From Vibrio sp. CK2-1 (GTDB lineage Bacteria > Pseudomonadota > Gammaproteobacteria > Enterobacterales > Vibrionaceae), in the NCBI RefSeq assembly GCF_021726515.1, contig NZ_JAKKCJ010000001.1:682001-746000 (forward strand): a stretch of DNA of 64,000 nt, read 5' to 3'. The notes beneath the pieces are model-generated. The model saw only the letters and a program-made list of their open reading frames with translations. It was not told where the DNA came from and did not search any database. Both the position numbers and the translations under genes were made by a program. Below are positions 26,811-35,596 of the stretch, in pieces; within the stretch, counting starts at the first letter, position 1, and the number at the start of each line of letters is the position of its first letter.

Positions 26811-27896
26811 ATGAAAAAATTTACGATTGCTGTTATGCCAGGTGATGGCATAGGTACAGAAGTGACGCCGCCAGCGGTAGATTTAGTGAAAGAAGCCGCG
26901 CATCAATTTGGTGTTAAATTGGATTTCCAACACATAGATGCAGGGGCTCAGTATTATGCTGATACAGGAGATGCATTTCCTGAAGAACATTTCCAACAAG
27001 CAGAACAAGCGGATGCCATTTTATTGTCTGCTATGGGGCACCCCGATATTCGTTATCCAGATGGAACAGAAATTGGGCCGCAACATGATTTGCGTAAGCG
27101 TCTGAATTTATATGCAGGTGTTCGCCCATGTCGAACGCTACCTGGACTGCCTTTGCCATTAGCCGATGAGCGTAGTAAATCACTGGATTTTGTCATAGTG
27201 CGTGAATCGACAGAAGGGTTGTTTGCGTTCCCTCGAGGACACGAATTGGATGATGAAGAGTACGCACATAACCTGATGCGCATTTCACAAACCACCAGTA
27301 AAAAGTTATATGACTTTAGCTTTAAATTGGCTCGTCGCCGAGTAGAACAAGGACGTGGTAATAACCTTGTGACACATATTGATAAAGCCAATGTATTGTC
27401 TTCACAACATATTGCACGTAAGTGGTTCTATGAAGTGGCCGAGCAAAATGCGGATGTACAAGCCAATCATCAGTACGTGGATTTTGCGGCATTAGATATG
27501 GTGCGTCGTCCTTGGGTATTTGATGTGATGCCAACAGAGAATCAATATGGCGATATTTTGTCTGACATAGCGGCTGGTCTCATGGGAGGTATGGGAATGG
27601 CACCTTCGGGAGAGATTGGTGATAACCATGCGGTATTCCAACCTTGCCATGGATCCGCTCCCGATATCATGGGACAAGCGAAAGCAAACCCAACCGCGAT
27701 GATTTTGTCTGGAATGATGATGCTGGAATATTTGGCAGATAAACATCAAGTACCTGAATTGCTACAAGCAGCTCAAAAACTGGATGGGGCAGTGGAAGCG
27801 GCGTATGCCACTGGTGAGCTACTGCCGTATGAGCTGGGTGGCTGCTCTGGTTTGATTGAAATTAGCTCCCTAGTTGAGAAAAAGCTGATGCTTTAG
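26811..27896 (+). CDS. Isopropylmalate/tartrate dehydrogenase-like beta-hydroxyacid dehydrogenase
   Basis: The 361-residue enzyme belongs to the isocitrate/isopropylmalate dehydrogenase family, which oxidises a 2-hydroxy acid bearing a neighbouring carboxylate with NAD(P), often with decarboxylation. Visible are the N-terminal VMPGDGIGTEVTPPAVDLV, LRKRLNLYAGVRPCRTLPG with substrate-binding arginines, VRESTEGLF, the metal-ligand region DILSDIAAGLMGGMGMAPSG and HGSAPDIMGQAKANPTAM of the cofactor site. Sequence layout is closer to tartrate or D-malate dehydrogenases than to leucine-pathway LeuB, and no leu genes are nearby. ATG at 26811 with AAAGGA upstream is preferred over GTG at 26796. It probably oxidises the acid imported by the TRAP system before OtnK acts. 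Confidence 0.82.
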   Translation: MKKFTIAVMPGDGIGTEVTPPAVDLVKEAAHQFGVKLDFQHIDAGAQYYADTGDAFPEEHFQQAEQADAILLSAMGHPDIRYPDGTEIGPQHDLRKRLNLYAGVRPCRTLPGLPLPLADERSKSLDFVIVRESTEGLFAFPRGHELDDEEYAHNLMRISQTTSKKLYDFSFKLARRRVEQGRGNNLVTHIDKANVLSSQHIARKWFYEVAEQNADVQANHQYVDFAALDMVRRPWVFDVMPTENQYGDILSDIAAGLMGGMGMAPSGEIGDNHAVFQPCHGSAPDIMGQAKANPTAMILSGMMMLEYLADKHQVPELLQAAQKLDGAVEAAYATGELLPYELGGCSGLIEISSLVEKKLML

Positions 27897-27921
27897 CGAG
27901 CGTTCATAAAGGAGATAGCGT

Positions 27922-29196
27922 ATGAAAATTGGCGTTATTGCGGACGATTTTACGGGGGCGACGGATGCGGCAAGTTTTATTGTCGCTGGTGGCCTGAATG
28001 CCATTCAGGTGAATGGCATTCCGCAAAAGAGTTCACCGCAAGCACTCAGTGAATATCAAGAGGCTCAAGCGATTGTGGTGGCGTTAAAAAGTCGCTCGTG
28101 TCCTGTGGATCAAGCGATAGATGAGTCGTTGGCGGCCAGTGATTGGTTACGTCAGCAAGGTTGTGAGATGATTTATTTTAAGTATTGCTCGACGTTTGAT
28201 AGCACTAAGGAAGGCAATATCGGACCAGTAACGGATGCTTTGATGCAGCAGCTTAACTGTCAACAAACCTTGGTTTGCCCTGCTTTACCTGTGAATGGAC
28301 GCAGTGTTTATATGGGGCATCTATTTGTGTTTGAGCAGTTATTGAGTGATTCAGGTATGCGCCATCATCCCATTACTCCGATGACAGATTCTAACTTAGT
28401 CTCGTTAATGGAAAGCCAGTCATCGGGCAGTGCTGGTTTACTGAGTCGGACTTACTATGAAAGTCAGCAAGTGATGGATGAAAAATTGCAAAGTTTGCAA
28501 GCATGCCAATACATCATTTGTGATGCCATTGATGATTCGGATCTAGCGCTATTGGGTCAATTGAGCTTGGGTTATTCGTTAGTCACAGGAGGATCGGGAT
28601 TGGTTGGCGCTATTGCAGCTGCGATTTCTCAACAAAACCCTCAAACTGAGTATAGCCCATATAGCCCAGCACTCGGACAAAGAGGCATAGTCATCTCAGG
28701 ATCATGTTCTGAGATGACCAATAAACAAGTGGCTGCTTATCAACAGCAAGCCGCCGCTTTTAAACTGAACGTTGGTGAATGCATCAATAACTCTGATTAT
28801 ATTGATCAGGTTGAAGCCTGGGTAGTGGATAAATTTGATACTCATGCCAATGATTCAAAATGGTTTCCCTTGGTGTATGCCACTGTACAACCGGACGAAT
28901 TAAAGCAGATTCAAGCTCACTATGGTGCACGAGCTTCTGTTGCAGTAGAGGCGTTATTTTCTCAGTTAATTCAGCGTTTAAAATCTCATGATTTGAAAGT
29001 CATCATCAGTGCAGGAGGCGAAACGTCAGGGACTGTGGTGAAAGCTTTAGGTGCAACCAGTTTTGATATTGGCCGTAGCATTGCTCCGGGAGTGCCTTGG
29101 GTACGATCGCTAGAAGATCAAAGCGCTCTGGCGTTAAAGTCGGGGAATTTTGGCAATGAACACTTTTTCTTTATCGCGCAGGAGATGATGCAATGA
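27922..29196 (+). CDS. otnK: Four-carbon acid-sugar kinase (3-oxo-tetronate kinase)
   Basis: The 424-residue kinase is a DUF1537 protein. Characterised OtnK enzymes phosphorylate 3-oxo-tetronate (from threonate or erythronate) at O4 using ATP. The N-terminal domain begins IGVIADDFTGATDAASFIV with the conserved Asp-Asp substrate site. The C-terminal nucleotide-binding domain includes SGSCSEMTNKQV and IISAGGETSGTVVKALG. It overlaps otnC by four bases (ATGA), and the OtnK-OtnC pair leads to dihydroxyacetone phosphate. AAAGGAGATAG precedes the ATG. Confidence 0.92.
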   Translation: MKIGVIADDFTGATDAASFIVAGGLNAIQVNGIPQKSSPQALSEYQEAQAIVVALKSRSCPVDQAIDESLAASDWLRQQGCEMIYFKYCSTFDSTKEGNIGPVTDALMQQLNCQQTLVCPALPVNGRSVYMGHLFVFEQLLSDSGMRHHPITPMTDSNLVSLMESQSSGSAGLLSRTYYESQQVMDEKLQSLQACQYIICDAIDDSDLALLGQLSLGYSLVTGGSGLVGAIAAAISQQNPQTEYSPYSPALGQRGIVISGSCSEMTNKQVAAYQQQAAAFKLNVGECINNSDYIDQVEAWVVDKFDTHANDSKWFPLVYATVQPDELKQIQAHYGARASVAVEALFSQLIQRLKSHDLKVIISAGGETSGTVVKALGATSFDIGRSIAPGVPWVRSLEDQSALALKSGNFGNEHFFFIAQEMMQ

Positions 29197-29846
29197 CAGA
29201 CTATACCCAGCAATATGCAACGGAACGAGCGCAGATGGTGAAGTATGGCTTATCTCTGTTTCAGCGTGGTTATGCCACCGGAGGCGCGGGCAATCTGTCT
29301 ATTCTTCTTGCCGATGGTAATGTTCTTGCAACGCCAACCGGCTCATGCTTAGGTGAATTGGTGGCGGAAAGACTGTCAGTGGTGACGTTGCAAGGGGACT
29401 ATTTAGCGGGCGATAAACCATCTAAAGAGGTCGACTTTCACCGTGAAATTTACCAGAGTAATTCGGATCACAAAGCCATAGTGCATCTGCATTGTACTTA
29501 TTTGACCGCTTTGTCGTGCCTAAAGGAGTTGGACTACAGCAATGCTATGCGTGCGTTTACCCCTTACTATGTGATGCGCGTCGGCGCTTTGCCAATGATT
29601 CCATATTATAGACCTGGTTCACCGAAAATAGCTGAAGATTTATCCCGACTAAGTGTCGATCATAACGCCATTCTTATGGCCAATCACGGTGTGACCGTGA
29701 TGGGGAAATCCTTACAAGCCGCGACTTACAATTTAGAAGAATTAGAAGAAACCGCTAAATTGAAGTTCATATTGCCGGAAAACAATACGCGCTATTTATC
29801 AGATGACGAAGTACAAGAACTGAAAGTGTCTTATTCTTCTCCATAG
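29193..29846 (+). CDS. otnC: 3-oxo-tetronate 4-phosphate decarboxylase, class II aldolase family
   Basis: OtnC removes CO2 from 3-oxo-tetronate 4-phosphate to give dihydroxyacetone phosphate for glycolysis. The 217-residue protein has the class II aldolase/adducin fold. It shows a GGAGNLSI loop, a PTGSCLGEL segment, the acid KEVDFHREIY and the metal-binding histidines of IVHLHCTYLTAL, with a later NHGVTVMG. It is translationally coupled to otnK and is the last gene of the TRAP operon; a hairpin follows. Confidence 0.9.
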   Translation: MTDYTQQYATERAQMVKYGLSLFQRGYATGGAGNLSILLADGNVLATPTGSCLGELVAERLSVVTLQGDYLAGDKPSKEVDFHREIYQSNSDHKAIVHLHCTYLTALSCLKELDYSNAMRAFTPYYVMRVGALPMIPYYRPGSPKIAEDLSRLSVDHNAILMANHGVTVMGKSLQAATYNLEELEETAKLKFILPENNTRYLSDDEVQELKVSYSSP

Positions 29847-29864
29847 CAACCTACTTCATTTACT

Positions 29865-29906
29865 CTATCACGAGAGAGGGTGACACCTTGCTCGTGATAG
29901 CTTTCT
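29865..29906 (+). terminator. Probable terminator of the TRAP/acid-sugar operon
   Basis: A perfect 10-bp stem CTATCACGAG/CTCGTGATAG with a 16-base loop is followed by CTTTCT. The T-run is weak, but the position after the last gene fits. Confidence 0.65.
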
Positions 29907-29995
29907 ACACTTAAATTTTTATGACCCTTCATCGCAAGCAGAATTTTTTTTGTTAATTCATCTCTATTTTCACATGAAGTTTTTAAACAATCGAT

Positions 29996-30064
29996 CTTGA
30001 TCATATTTTTAAAAATAACCTAACGTATACATTGATAGAGCCTTAATGTGTTACTAGTATGTAA
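29996..30064 (+). promoter_or_regulatory. Promoter and shared operator block of the TctCBA operon
   Basis: CTTGATCATA (29996-30005), ACGTATACATTGAT (30023-30036) and TTAATGTGTTACTAG (from 30043) repeat the series found before the TRAP operon. A -35 TTGATA (30032-30037) and -10 TAGTAT (30055-30060) are 17 bp apart. The GTATAC core overlapping the -35 edge recalls the GGTATACC-type cores of FadR-like GntR operators. Confidence 0.7.
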
Positions 30065-30136
30065 ATGCACTGTAAAATTGTGTGGTAATTACAAGAGCAG
30101 AAAGAATTCTGCCTTAACTCTACAAAAGGAACGATT

Positions 30137-31156
30137 ATGAAATTTAATTATAAAAATATTCTAGTAACAGCGGGATGTGTCGCTTCGGTCATGGTGGCTG
30201 CAAATGCAACCGCTGCCAAAACGTATCCTGCGAGAACCATTACAGATACAGTGACTTGGTCTGCTGGTGGCGGCACTGACAGTATTAACCGTATGTTGAT
30301 GGCAGAGATGTCAAAAACACTGGATGTGAACATTAAAGTGACTAATAAAACTGGTGGCGTTGCTGGTTCTATTGGCATGAGTAGCGTATTGGCTAAGAGA
30401 GCTGATGGCTATAACATCGTTGGTATTGCTGATTCGAATGTGACAGCTGCTGTAAATGGTGGCTGGGATAAGAAATTTGATGTTTGGTATCCGTACATTG
30501 TCGGGGGATCACCTGATTTAGTCTCAGTCAGTGCCGATTCCCCTTATAAAACATTGGAAGAACTGATTGCTGCGGCAAAGAAAGAACCGGGAGAAATTAA
30601 AGCGGGTGCTGGTGGTTCAGGCTCCATTCATCATATTAATTTACTGGGTTTAGAGAAAGGGACTGATATTTCTTTTAAATTTGTCCCTTACCCAGGTTCT
30701 GCACCTTCACAAACAGCAGCTGCAACGGGAGAAATCAGTGTTGTAATTACGTCGGCAGCGGAGCAATCAGCATTGCTTAGAGCAGGTAAATTACGTCCAT
30801 TGGCAATGTTAACTAAAGATAGTTTTACTATTTCTGGTGTGGGTGAAATTCCTTCTGCATTTGACGCTTATCCTCAATTAAAAGACTTTCCTCTAGTTGT
30901 TCAATCTATTGGTTTTGCCGTTCATGCAAGTGCTTCTGATGAAGTGAAGAATACACTGGCTGAAGCTTTTAAGAAAGCGATGGCATCTCAGGAAGTGAAG
31001 ACATGGGCTGATAAGAATCTTTATACATTAAGTGGTGCCTATGGAGAGGAAGCAACAGAGATCTTTAGCCAGCTTGAATCTACCTTTGCTTGGACACTAT
31101 GGGAGCTTGGTGCGGCAAAGTTCAACCCAGAGAAGTTTGGGATTCCTAAACCATAG
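30137..31156 (+). CDS. Tripartite tricarboxylate transporter binding protein, TctC family
   Basis: The 339-residue periplasmic binding protein has a signal peptide (about residues 1-26, ending ANATA) and a TctC/Bug domain with the typical YPARTITDTVTWSAGGGTDSINR (quoted in part), GGVAGSIGMSSVLAKRADGY and KAGAGGSGSIHHINLLGLEKG segments. It captures a carboxylate for the TctBA permease encoded downstream. The first binding-loop sequence W-S-A-G-G-G-T-D is characteristic. AAAAGGAACGATT precedes the ATG. A strong hairpin separates it from tctB. Confidence 0.93.
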   Translation: MKFNYKNILVTAGCVASVMVAANATAAKTYPARTITDTVTWSAGGGTDSINRMLMAEMSKTLDVNIKVTNKTGGVAGSIGMSSVLAKRADGYNIVGIADSNVTAAVNGGWDKKFDVWYPYIVGGSPDLVSVSADSPYKTLEELIAAAKKEPGEIKAGAGGSGSIHHINLLGLEKGTDISFKFVPYPGSAPSQTAAATGEISVVITSAAEQSALLRAGKLRPLAMLTKDSFTISGVGEIPSAFDAYPQLKDFPLVVQSIGFAVHASASDEVKNTLAEAFKKAMASQEVKTWADKNLYTLSGAYGEEATEIFSQLESTFAWTLWELGAAKFNPEKFGIPKP

Positions 31157-31165
31157 AGACAATGA

Positions 31166-31200
31166 AGTGTAACGTGAGCGTTTTGTACTCACGTTACACT
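31166..31200 (+). promoter_or_regulatory. Perfect 13-bp stem-loop between tctC-type and tctB-type genes
   Basis: AGTGTAACGTGAG and CTCACGTTACACT form a perfect 13-bp stem with a nine-base loop ten bases after the binding-protein stop codon. No T-run follows, so it more likely protects the upstream mRNA end than terminates transcription. A comparable element follows the TRAP binding-protein gene. Confidence 0.85.
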
Positions 31201-31218
31201 GTTGATGAAGGTTATGTT

Positions 31219-31992
31219 ATGAAAAGTGGCGATGTACAATCTCTTAGAAAGAATGATTTTAAAATAGCATTGGTTTTATTGACGGTCTGTGCTTTTTTAT
31301 TTTGGGAGACATCAAGCTATCCAATGGATGGCACCTTTGGTGGTGTCGACAGTAAGTGGTATGTATCACCGGCGCTGTTTCCTTTAGTCTTACTTTCGTT
31401 ATTGACCGTTAGTTGTCTTTATTTATTGTTTAAATCTTATCCATCGATAAGCTTTCAATCCATGTTTAGTTTTAGCTCATGGTTGGGGAAATTGGATAGT
31501 GCAGTGAATACCAATCGTTGGTACGTTATCTTGATCCTTTCACTGTATATTTATTTTTATATACCATCATCAGACTTTTACTTAGCGACGGTCGTCTTTC
31601 TTTTAAGTATGTTTTCTCGATTTTATACAGATAATGCCGTTGTTAAAAGATCCAGCTTTTTTATTAATATTTTACTACTTAGCATTATTTTAATTTCTAG
31701 GCTGGTGTTTTCTGAAGAATTTTATTTTATATCTTTAGATGTTTCTTATGATGAAAAGTTAATTCTTTCGAGTGACTTAGGAATGCTCACTTCGATTGTA
31801 CTACTAACCTTATTATTAGTGGTAAATGATGTTGATAAGAAAAAGAAAATAAATATTTTAATTGTCTCAATTATTGTTCCCTTAGTTTTGGTGTTTACAT
31901 TTAACTTCCTATTACAAGTTCCTATGCCTGTTGAGTATGGGAATGTGATCATGGGAATGGAATACATTTGGTATGATATTTTAAATCTATAG
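31219..31992 (+). CDS. Tripartite tricarboxylate transporter small membrane subunit, TctB-like
   Basis: The 257-residue inner-membrane protein has about six or seven hydrophobic helices. It occupies the tctB position between tctC- and tctA-type genes. It is longer than a classic TctB (about 150 residues); the conserved start with one helix (FKIALVLLTVCAFLFW) and YVSPALFPLVLLSLLT match the family. The start ATG at 31219 has GAAGG upstream; a frame extension to 31162 would run through the stem-loop and is rejected. It is AT-rich compared with neighbours. Confidence 0.78.
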   Translation: MKSGDVQSLRKNDFKIALVLLTVCAFLFWETSSYPMDGTFGGVDSKWYVSPALFPLVLLSLLTVSCLYLLFKSYPSISFQSMFSFSSWLGKLDSAVNTNRWYVILILSLYIYFYIPSSDFYLATVVFLLSMFSRFYTDNAVVKRSSFFINILLLSIILISRLVFSEEFYFISLDVSYDEKLILSSDLGMLTSIVLLTLLLVVNDVDKKKKINILIVSIIVPLVLVFTFNFLLQVPMPVEYGNVIMGMEYIWYDILNL

Positions 31993-32011
31993 TCAATAAA
32001 AGGGATAGACT

Positions 32012-33556
32012 ATGTTTGAGCAATTTATACATTTTTTTAATGTCATGTTTGATTTGATAACCAAACCAGAAAATATTTTTATTCTATTTGGGTCGAGTTT
32101 TCTTGGCATATTATTTGGCTCTATGCCAGGCTTGACGGCAACACTAGGGGTCGCATTATTGACGACACTAACATACAACTTAGAGACAAGTACGGCATTG
32201 ATCTCTTTATTAGGTATGTATGTTGGGGCTATTTACGGTGGTTCTTATCCTGCCATCTTGATTAATATTCCTGGAACTCCCGCAGCAGCAGCTACGGCAA
32301 TTGATGGGTATGCATTGGCTAAAAAAGGGGAAGGGGGTAAAGCGTTAGGTTTAACCACCACAGCGTCTTTTATTGGCACAGTTATTGGTTTGATATTTCT
32401 TGTCGTCCTTGCTCCGGTAATTTCCCAATTTGCACTTCAATTTACTTCGTGGGAATTTTTCCTGTTGGCCATATTTGGCATCATCATTAGCGGAACTTTA
32501 GCTAATGATGATTTGGTTATCAAAGGATGGATTGCGGGCTTCATTGGATTGTTTTTGGCTTTGGTTGGACGAGATACGTTACAATTTTTTCCGAGATATA
32601 CCTTTGAACAAAGTCAGCTTGATAGCGGATTAGAAATTGTACCTGTGCTAATTGGTGCGTTTGCCATACCTCAAATTATACGAGTTCTTTCTGAAGGAGA
32701 AACGCTGAAGAAAGCGGAAAAAATAGGAAGAATCCTGCCTAACTTTTCAAAAGTAATTCGTAACATAAAACACATATTTCGTTCTGCTTTAGCAGGCGTA
32801 GGTATTGGAGCTGTTCCGGGGGTGGGTGAAGATATTGCAGGCTGGGTATCTTACAGTATGGCAAAAAGTACGTCATCAGATAAAGAGAAAGAGAAGTTTG
32901 GTAAAGGCAGTGAAACAGGAATCATTGCAACAGAAACTGCTAACAATGCGAGTATTGGTGGGGCACTTATTCCTTTACTGACTTTAGGGATTCCCGGCAG
33001 TCCACCCGCGGCTATGTTACTTGGAGCGCTATTGCTGCATGGTGTTATTCCCGGGCCTACCATTGAAGCTGAAAATCCAGGTTTCTTACTAGAAGTGACG
33101 GCGATTATGGTACTGGCGTCATTTGCTATGTTTATCAATGGGATTTTACTGGCTAAGCCAGTGATTAAGATTTTAAGTATTCCTAGCCAGTTATTTATTC
33201 CTATTGTGGGAGTGCTTTGTATCCTGGGGGCGTATGCCCTGGGTTTAAACCTTTTTAATTTATATTTGATGTTACCCGTTGGGATCGTTGCTTATATTTT
33301 GAGTGAGAATAAATTCCCCATCTCTCCTATGGTAATTGGTCTAGTTCTAGGTCAAATGGCGGATGAGAGTTTACGCCGTGCTTTGATGATTTCTGAAGGT
33401 AGTTTCTTGCCTTTGTTTTCTCGTCCGGTTTGTTTGGTGTTATTAGTGGTGATTCTATATTTGGTGTTATCTCAATTTAAACCGATTAATGAGGCCGTTC
33501 GCTCTCTCTTTTCTAAGAAAGGAATGAAAAATTCACCTGGAGTTGATCATGAATAA
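32012..33556 (+). CDS. Tripartite tricarboxylate transporter large permease, TctA family
   Basis: The 514-residue permease has about 12 helices and the two TctA signature blocks: GILFGSMPGLTATLGVALL near the start and LTLGIPGSPPAAMLLGALLLHG in the second half, with YPAILINIPGTPAAAATAIDGY. It forms the ion-coupled channel for the acid captured by the binding protein. AAAGGGATAGACT precedes the start. The stop overlaps the next start by eight bases (ATGAATAA), giving tight coupling to the dehydrogenase gene. Confidence 0.95.
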   Translation: MFEQFIHFFNVMFDLITKPENIFILFGSSFLGILFGSMPGLTATLGVALLTTLTYNLETSTALISLLGMYVGAIYGGSYPAILINIPGTPAAAATAIDGYALAKKGEGGKALGLTTTASFIGTVIGLIFLVVLAPVISQFALQFTSWEFFLLAIFGIIISGTLANDDLVIKGWIAGFIGLFLALVGRDTLQFFPRYTFEQSQLDSGLEIVPVLIGAFAIPQIIRVLSEGETLKKAEKIGRILPNFSKVIRNIKHIFRSALAGVGIGAVPGVGEDIAGWVSYSMAKSTSSDKEKEKFGKGSETGIIATETANNASIGGALIPLLTLGIPGSPPAAMLLGALLLHGVIPGPTIEAENPGFLLEVTAIMVLASFAMFINGILLAKPVIKILSIPSQLFIPIVGVLCILGAYALGLNLFNLYLMLPVGIVAYILSENKFPISPMVIGLVLGQMADESLRRALMISEGSFLPLFSRPVCLVLLVVILYLVLSQFKPINEAVRSLFSKKGMKNSPGVDHE

Positions 33557-34583
33557 TCGTATTAATGTTGTGGCAGTTGGAACAGGGTATTTTAGTCAGT
33601 TTCATTATGAAGCCTGGTCAAGAGTAAAAGATGCTCAAGTGGTGGGTATTTGCAGTCTAGATAAACAGACATCAAATCAGGTAAAGCATCAATATGACAT
33701 TGATTATATTGGTAGTGACTTAGAACATGCCATTAAAACACTGTCACCAACGATAATTGATATTATTACTCCTCCTAGTACGCACAGAGAATTAATTGAA
33801 ATCGCTGCTAAATACAGAGTAAATGTCATTGTTCAAAAACCGTTTGGATTAAATATTTCTGAGGCTAAGTATTTAGTTAATTTAGCCAAGGAAGCTGGAA
33901 TTGACTTAATTGTTCATGAGAATTTTCGTTTTAAGCCTTGGTATCGAAAAATGAGGGAGATACTTAAAGAAGAAATGCTAGGAGATGTATTAAATGTCAA
34001 CTTCAACCTTCGACCAGGGGACGGGCAAGGAGACCAGGCTTACCTTAGTCGACAACCATATTTTCAGACGATGACTCGGTTTTTAATCCATGAGACCGCT
34101 ATCCACTTCATTGATACATTTCGATTTTTATTCGGTGAAGTCAGTAGTGTCTATGCGCATTTGAGAAAGTGTAATGAGCATATTAAGGGTGAAGATTCTG
34201 CATTGGTTATTTTTGATATCAATGACGGCATACAAGCCACATTTAATGGAAATAGATTACTTGATCACAAAGCTAAAAATCCTCGCACTACAATGGGAGA
34301 AATGTTGATTGAAGGAACTAAAGGTGTTCTAAGAATGGATGGTGATGCTCACATCTACTTTAGAGCGTTTCAATCAAAGGAAGAAGTGGAAATTAACTAC
34401 CAATGGAGAGACCACAGTTTTGGTGGCGATTGTGTGTTCAATTTGATCTCACACATTGTTGCGCATTATACGCAAGGTACATTACTAGAAAATCAGGCTT
34501 CTGAATATTTGACCAACTTAAAAATAGAAGAGGCAATTTATTTGTCCAATGAAAAACGGATCAGGGTGGATATCAATGATTAA
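33549..34583 (+). CDS. Gfo/Idh/MocA family oxidoreductase
   Basis: This 344-residue NAD(P)-dependent dehydrogenase has an N-terminal Rossmann fold (INVVAVGTGYFSQFHYEAW) and the family motif VQKPFGLNISEAKYLV, where the lysine of the Q-K-P variant of E-K-P is conserved. A C-terminal beta-sheet domain carries the substrate site (FLIHETAIHFIDTFRFLFGEV with the catalytic histidine). Such enzymes oxidise or isomerise sugars and inositols. Its operon position with a lactonase suggests oxidation of a sugar or sugar acid to a lactone. The ATG at 33549 is preferred over TTG 33543. Confidence 0.9.
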   Translation: MNNRINVVAVGTGYFSQFHYEAWSRVKDAQVVGICSLDKQTSNQVKHQYDIDYIGSDLEHAIKTLSPTIIDIITPPSTHRELIEIAAKYRVNVIVQKPFGLNISEAKYLVNLAKEAGIDLIVHENFRFKPWYRKMREILKEEMLGDVLNVNFNLRPGDGQGDQAYLSRQPYFQTMTRFLIHETAIHFIDTFRFLFGEVSSVYAHLRKCNEHIKGEDSALVIFDINDGIQATFNGNRLLDHKAKNPRTTMGEMLIEGTKGVLRMDGDAHIYFRAFQSKEEVEINYQWRDHSFGGDCVFNLISHIVAHYTQGTLLENQASEYLTNLKIEEAIYLSNEKRIRVDIND

Positions 34584-35532
34584 TAAATTTGAGAATGAAA
34601 TTGAATACCTTGGTCATGATTTATGCCGTCCTGAGTGTGTATTGACCAATGCGAATGGGGATGTGTTTGTGTCTGACTTTCGAGGCGGAGTTACTCGCAT
34701 TGACAAGCATGGCGAGCAAACATTCTGGGGAGGCAAAGCCGATGGAATTGGTTTATTACAAACCAATGGATTTTGTCTCTTAAAAGATGGTAGTTTTCTT
34801 ATTGCTCATTTAGGTGAAGAAAGTGGTGGTGTTTACCGTTTGACGAGAGAGAATCAAATATCCCCTTGGCTGGTCGAAATTGATGATCAGAAACTTCCGC
34901 CGACGAATTTTGTATACCTAGATCATCAAGACCGAATCTGGATCACGGTGAGCACCAGAGTATCTCCCAGAGCAGATGCTTATAGGAAATTTTGTGATGA
35001 TGGATTTATTATTTTAGTGGATCAGCAAGGTGCTCGCATTGTGGCTGATGGGCTTGGCTATACCAATGAAGTTTGGGTAAATACAGAAGGAACGCAATTA
35101 TACGTAAACGCCACTTTTTCTCGTGAATTAATTCAGTTTGATATTGACAATAATACGCTGATTAATAAAAAAGTACTGACAACCTTTGGAAAAGGTACTT
35201 TCCCTGATGGGCTAACAATGGATCAAGAGGGTTATTTATGGGTAACTAGTATTGTGAGTAATCGTGTGATTCGAGTCGCCCCAGATGGCACGCAAAAAGT
35301 ATGGCTAGAAGACGTAAAAATCAATCACATTGATTGGGTTGAGCAAGCATATGAAGATAATAAAATGGATAGAGAACATTTACTCACCAATGGGGGCGAA
35401 GTGTTAAATAACATCTCGTCATTGGCTTTTGCTGATGATGGTATACTCCTAGGGTGTTTGTTAGGAGAGAAGATCGTTAGGATAAAAAGTGGAATTAAGG
35501 GAGTCAGGCCAGCGCATTGGCTTTTTCAGTAA
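34576..35532 (+). CDS. SMP-30/gluconolactonase-like protein
   Basis: The 318-residue protein is a six-bladed beta-propeller of the SMP-30/gluconolactonase group, which hydrolyses sugar lactones in a metal-dependent way. It shows ECVLTNANGDVFVSDFRGGVTRI, NGFCLLKDGSFLIAHL, GLGYTNEVWVNTEG and FPDGLTMDQEGYLWVTSI, containing the repeated Asp/Asn metal ligands. It starts at the ATG overlapping the upstream stop (ATGATTAA), with AGGGTGG upstream; an earlier ATG at 34549 would add nine residues. It would open the lactone made by the preceding dehydrogenase. Confidence 0.85.
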   Translation: MINKFENEIEYLGHDLCRPECVLTNANGDVFVSDFRGGVTRIDKHGEQTFWGGKADGIGLLQTNGFCLLKDGSFLIAHLGEESGGVYRLTRENQISPWLVEIDDQKLPPTNFVYLDHQDRIWITVSTRVSPRADAYRKFCDDGFIILVDQQGARIVADGLGYTNEVWVNTEGTQLYVNATFSRELIQFDIDNNTLINKKVLTTFGKGTFPDGLTMDQEGYLWVTSIVSNRVIRVAPDGTQKVWLEDVKINHIDWVEQAYEDNKMDREHLLTNGGEVLNNISSLAFADDGILLGCLLGEKIVRIKSGIKGVRPAHWLFQ

Positions 35533-35596
35533 AATCATCAATCACAGTGGCATGTTACCAGATAAGATGGCCTAGTATGAAAAATAGGTAAGAATA

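Noticed and set aside
35533..35596. Copy of the shared TRAP/TctC operator before the GntR gene
   Set aside because: No GTATAC or ACATTGAT block is present in these 64 bp, so self-regulation through the same site is not visible.
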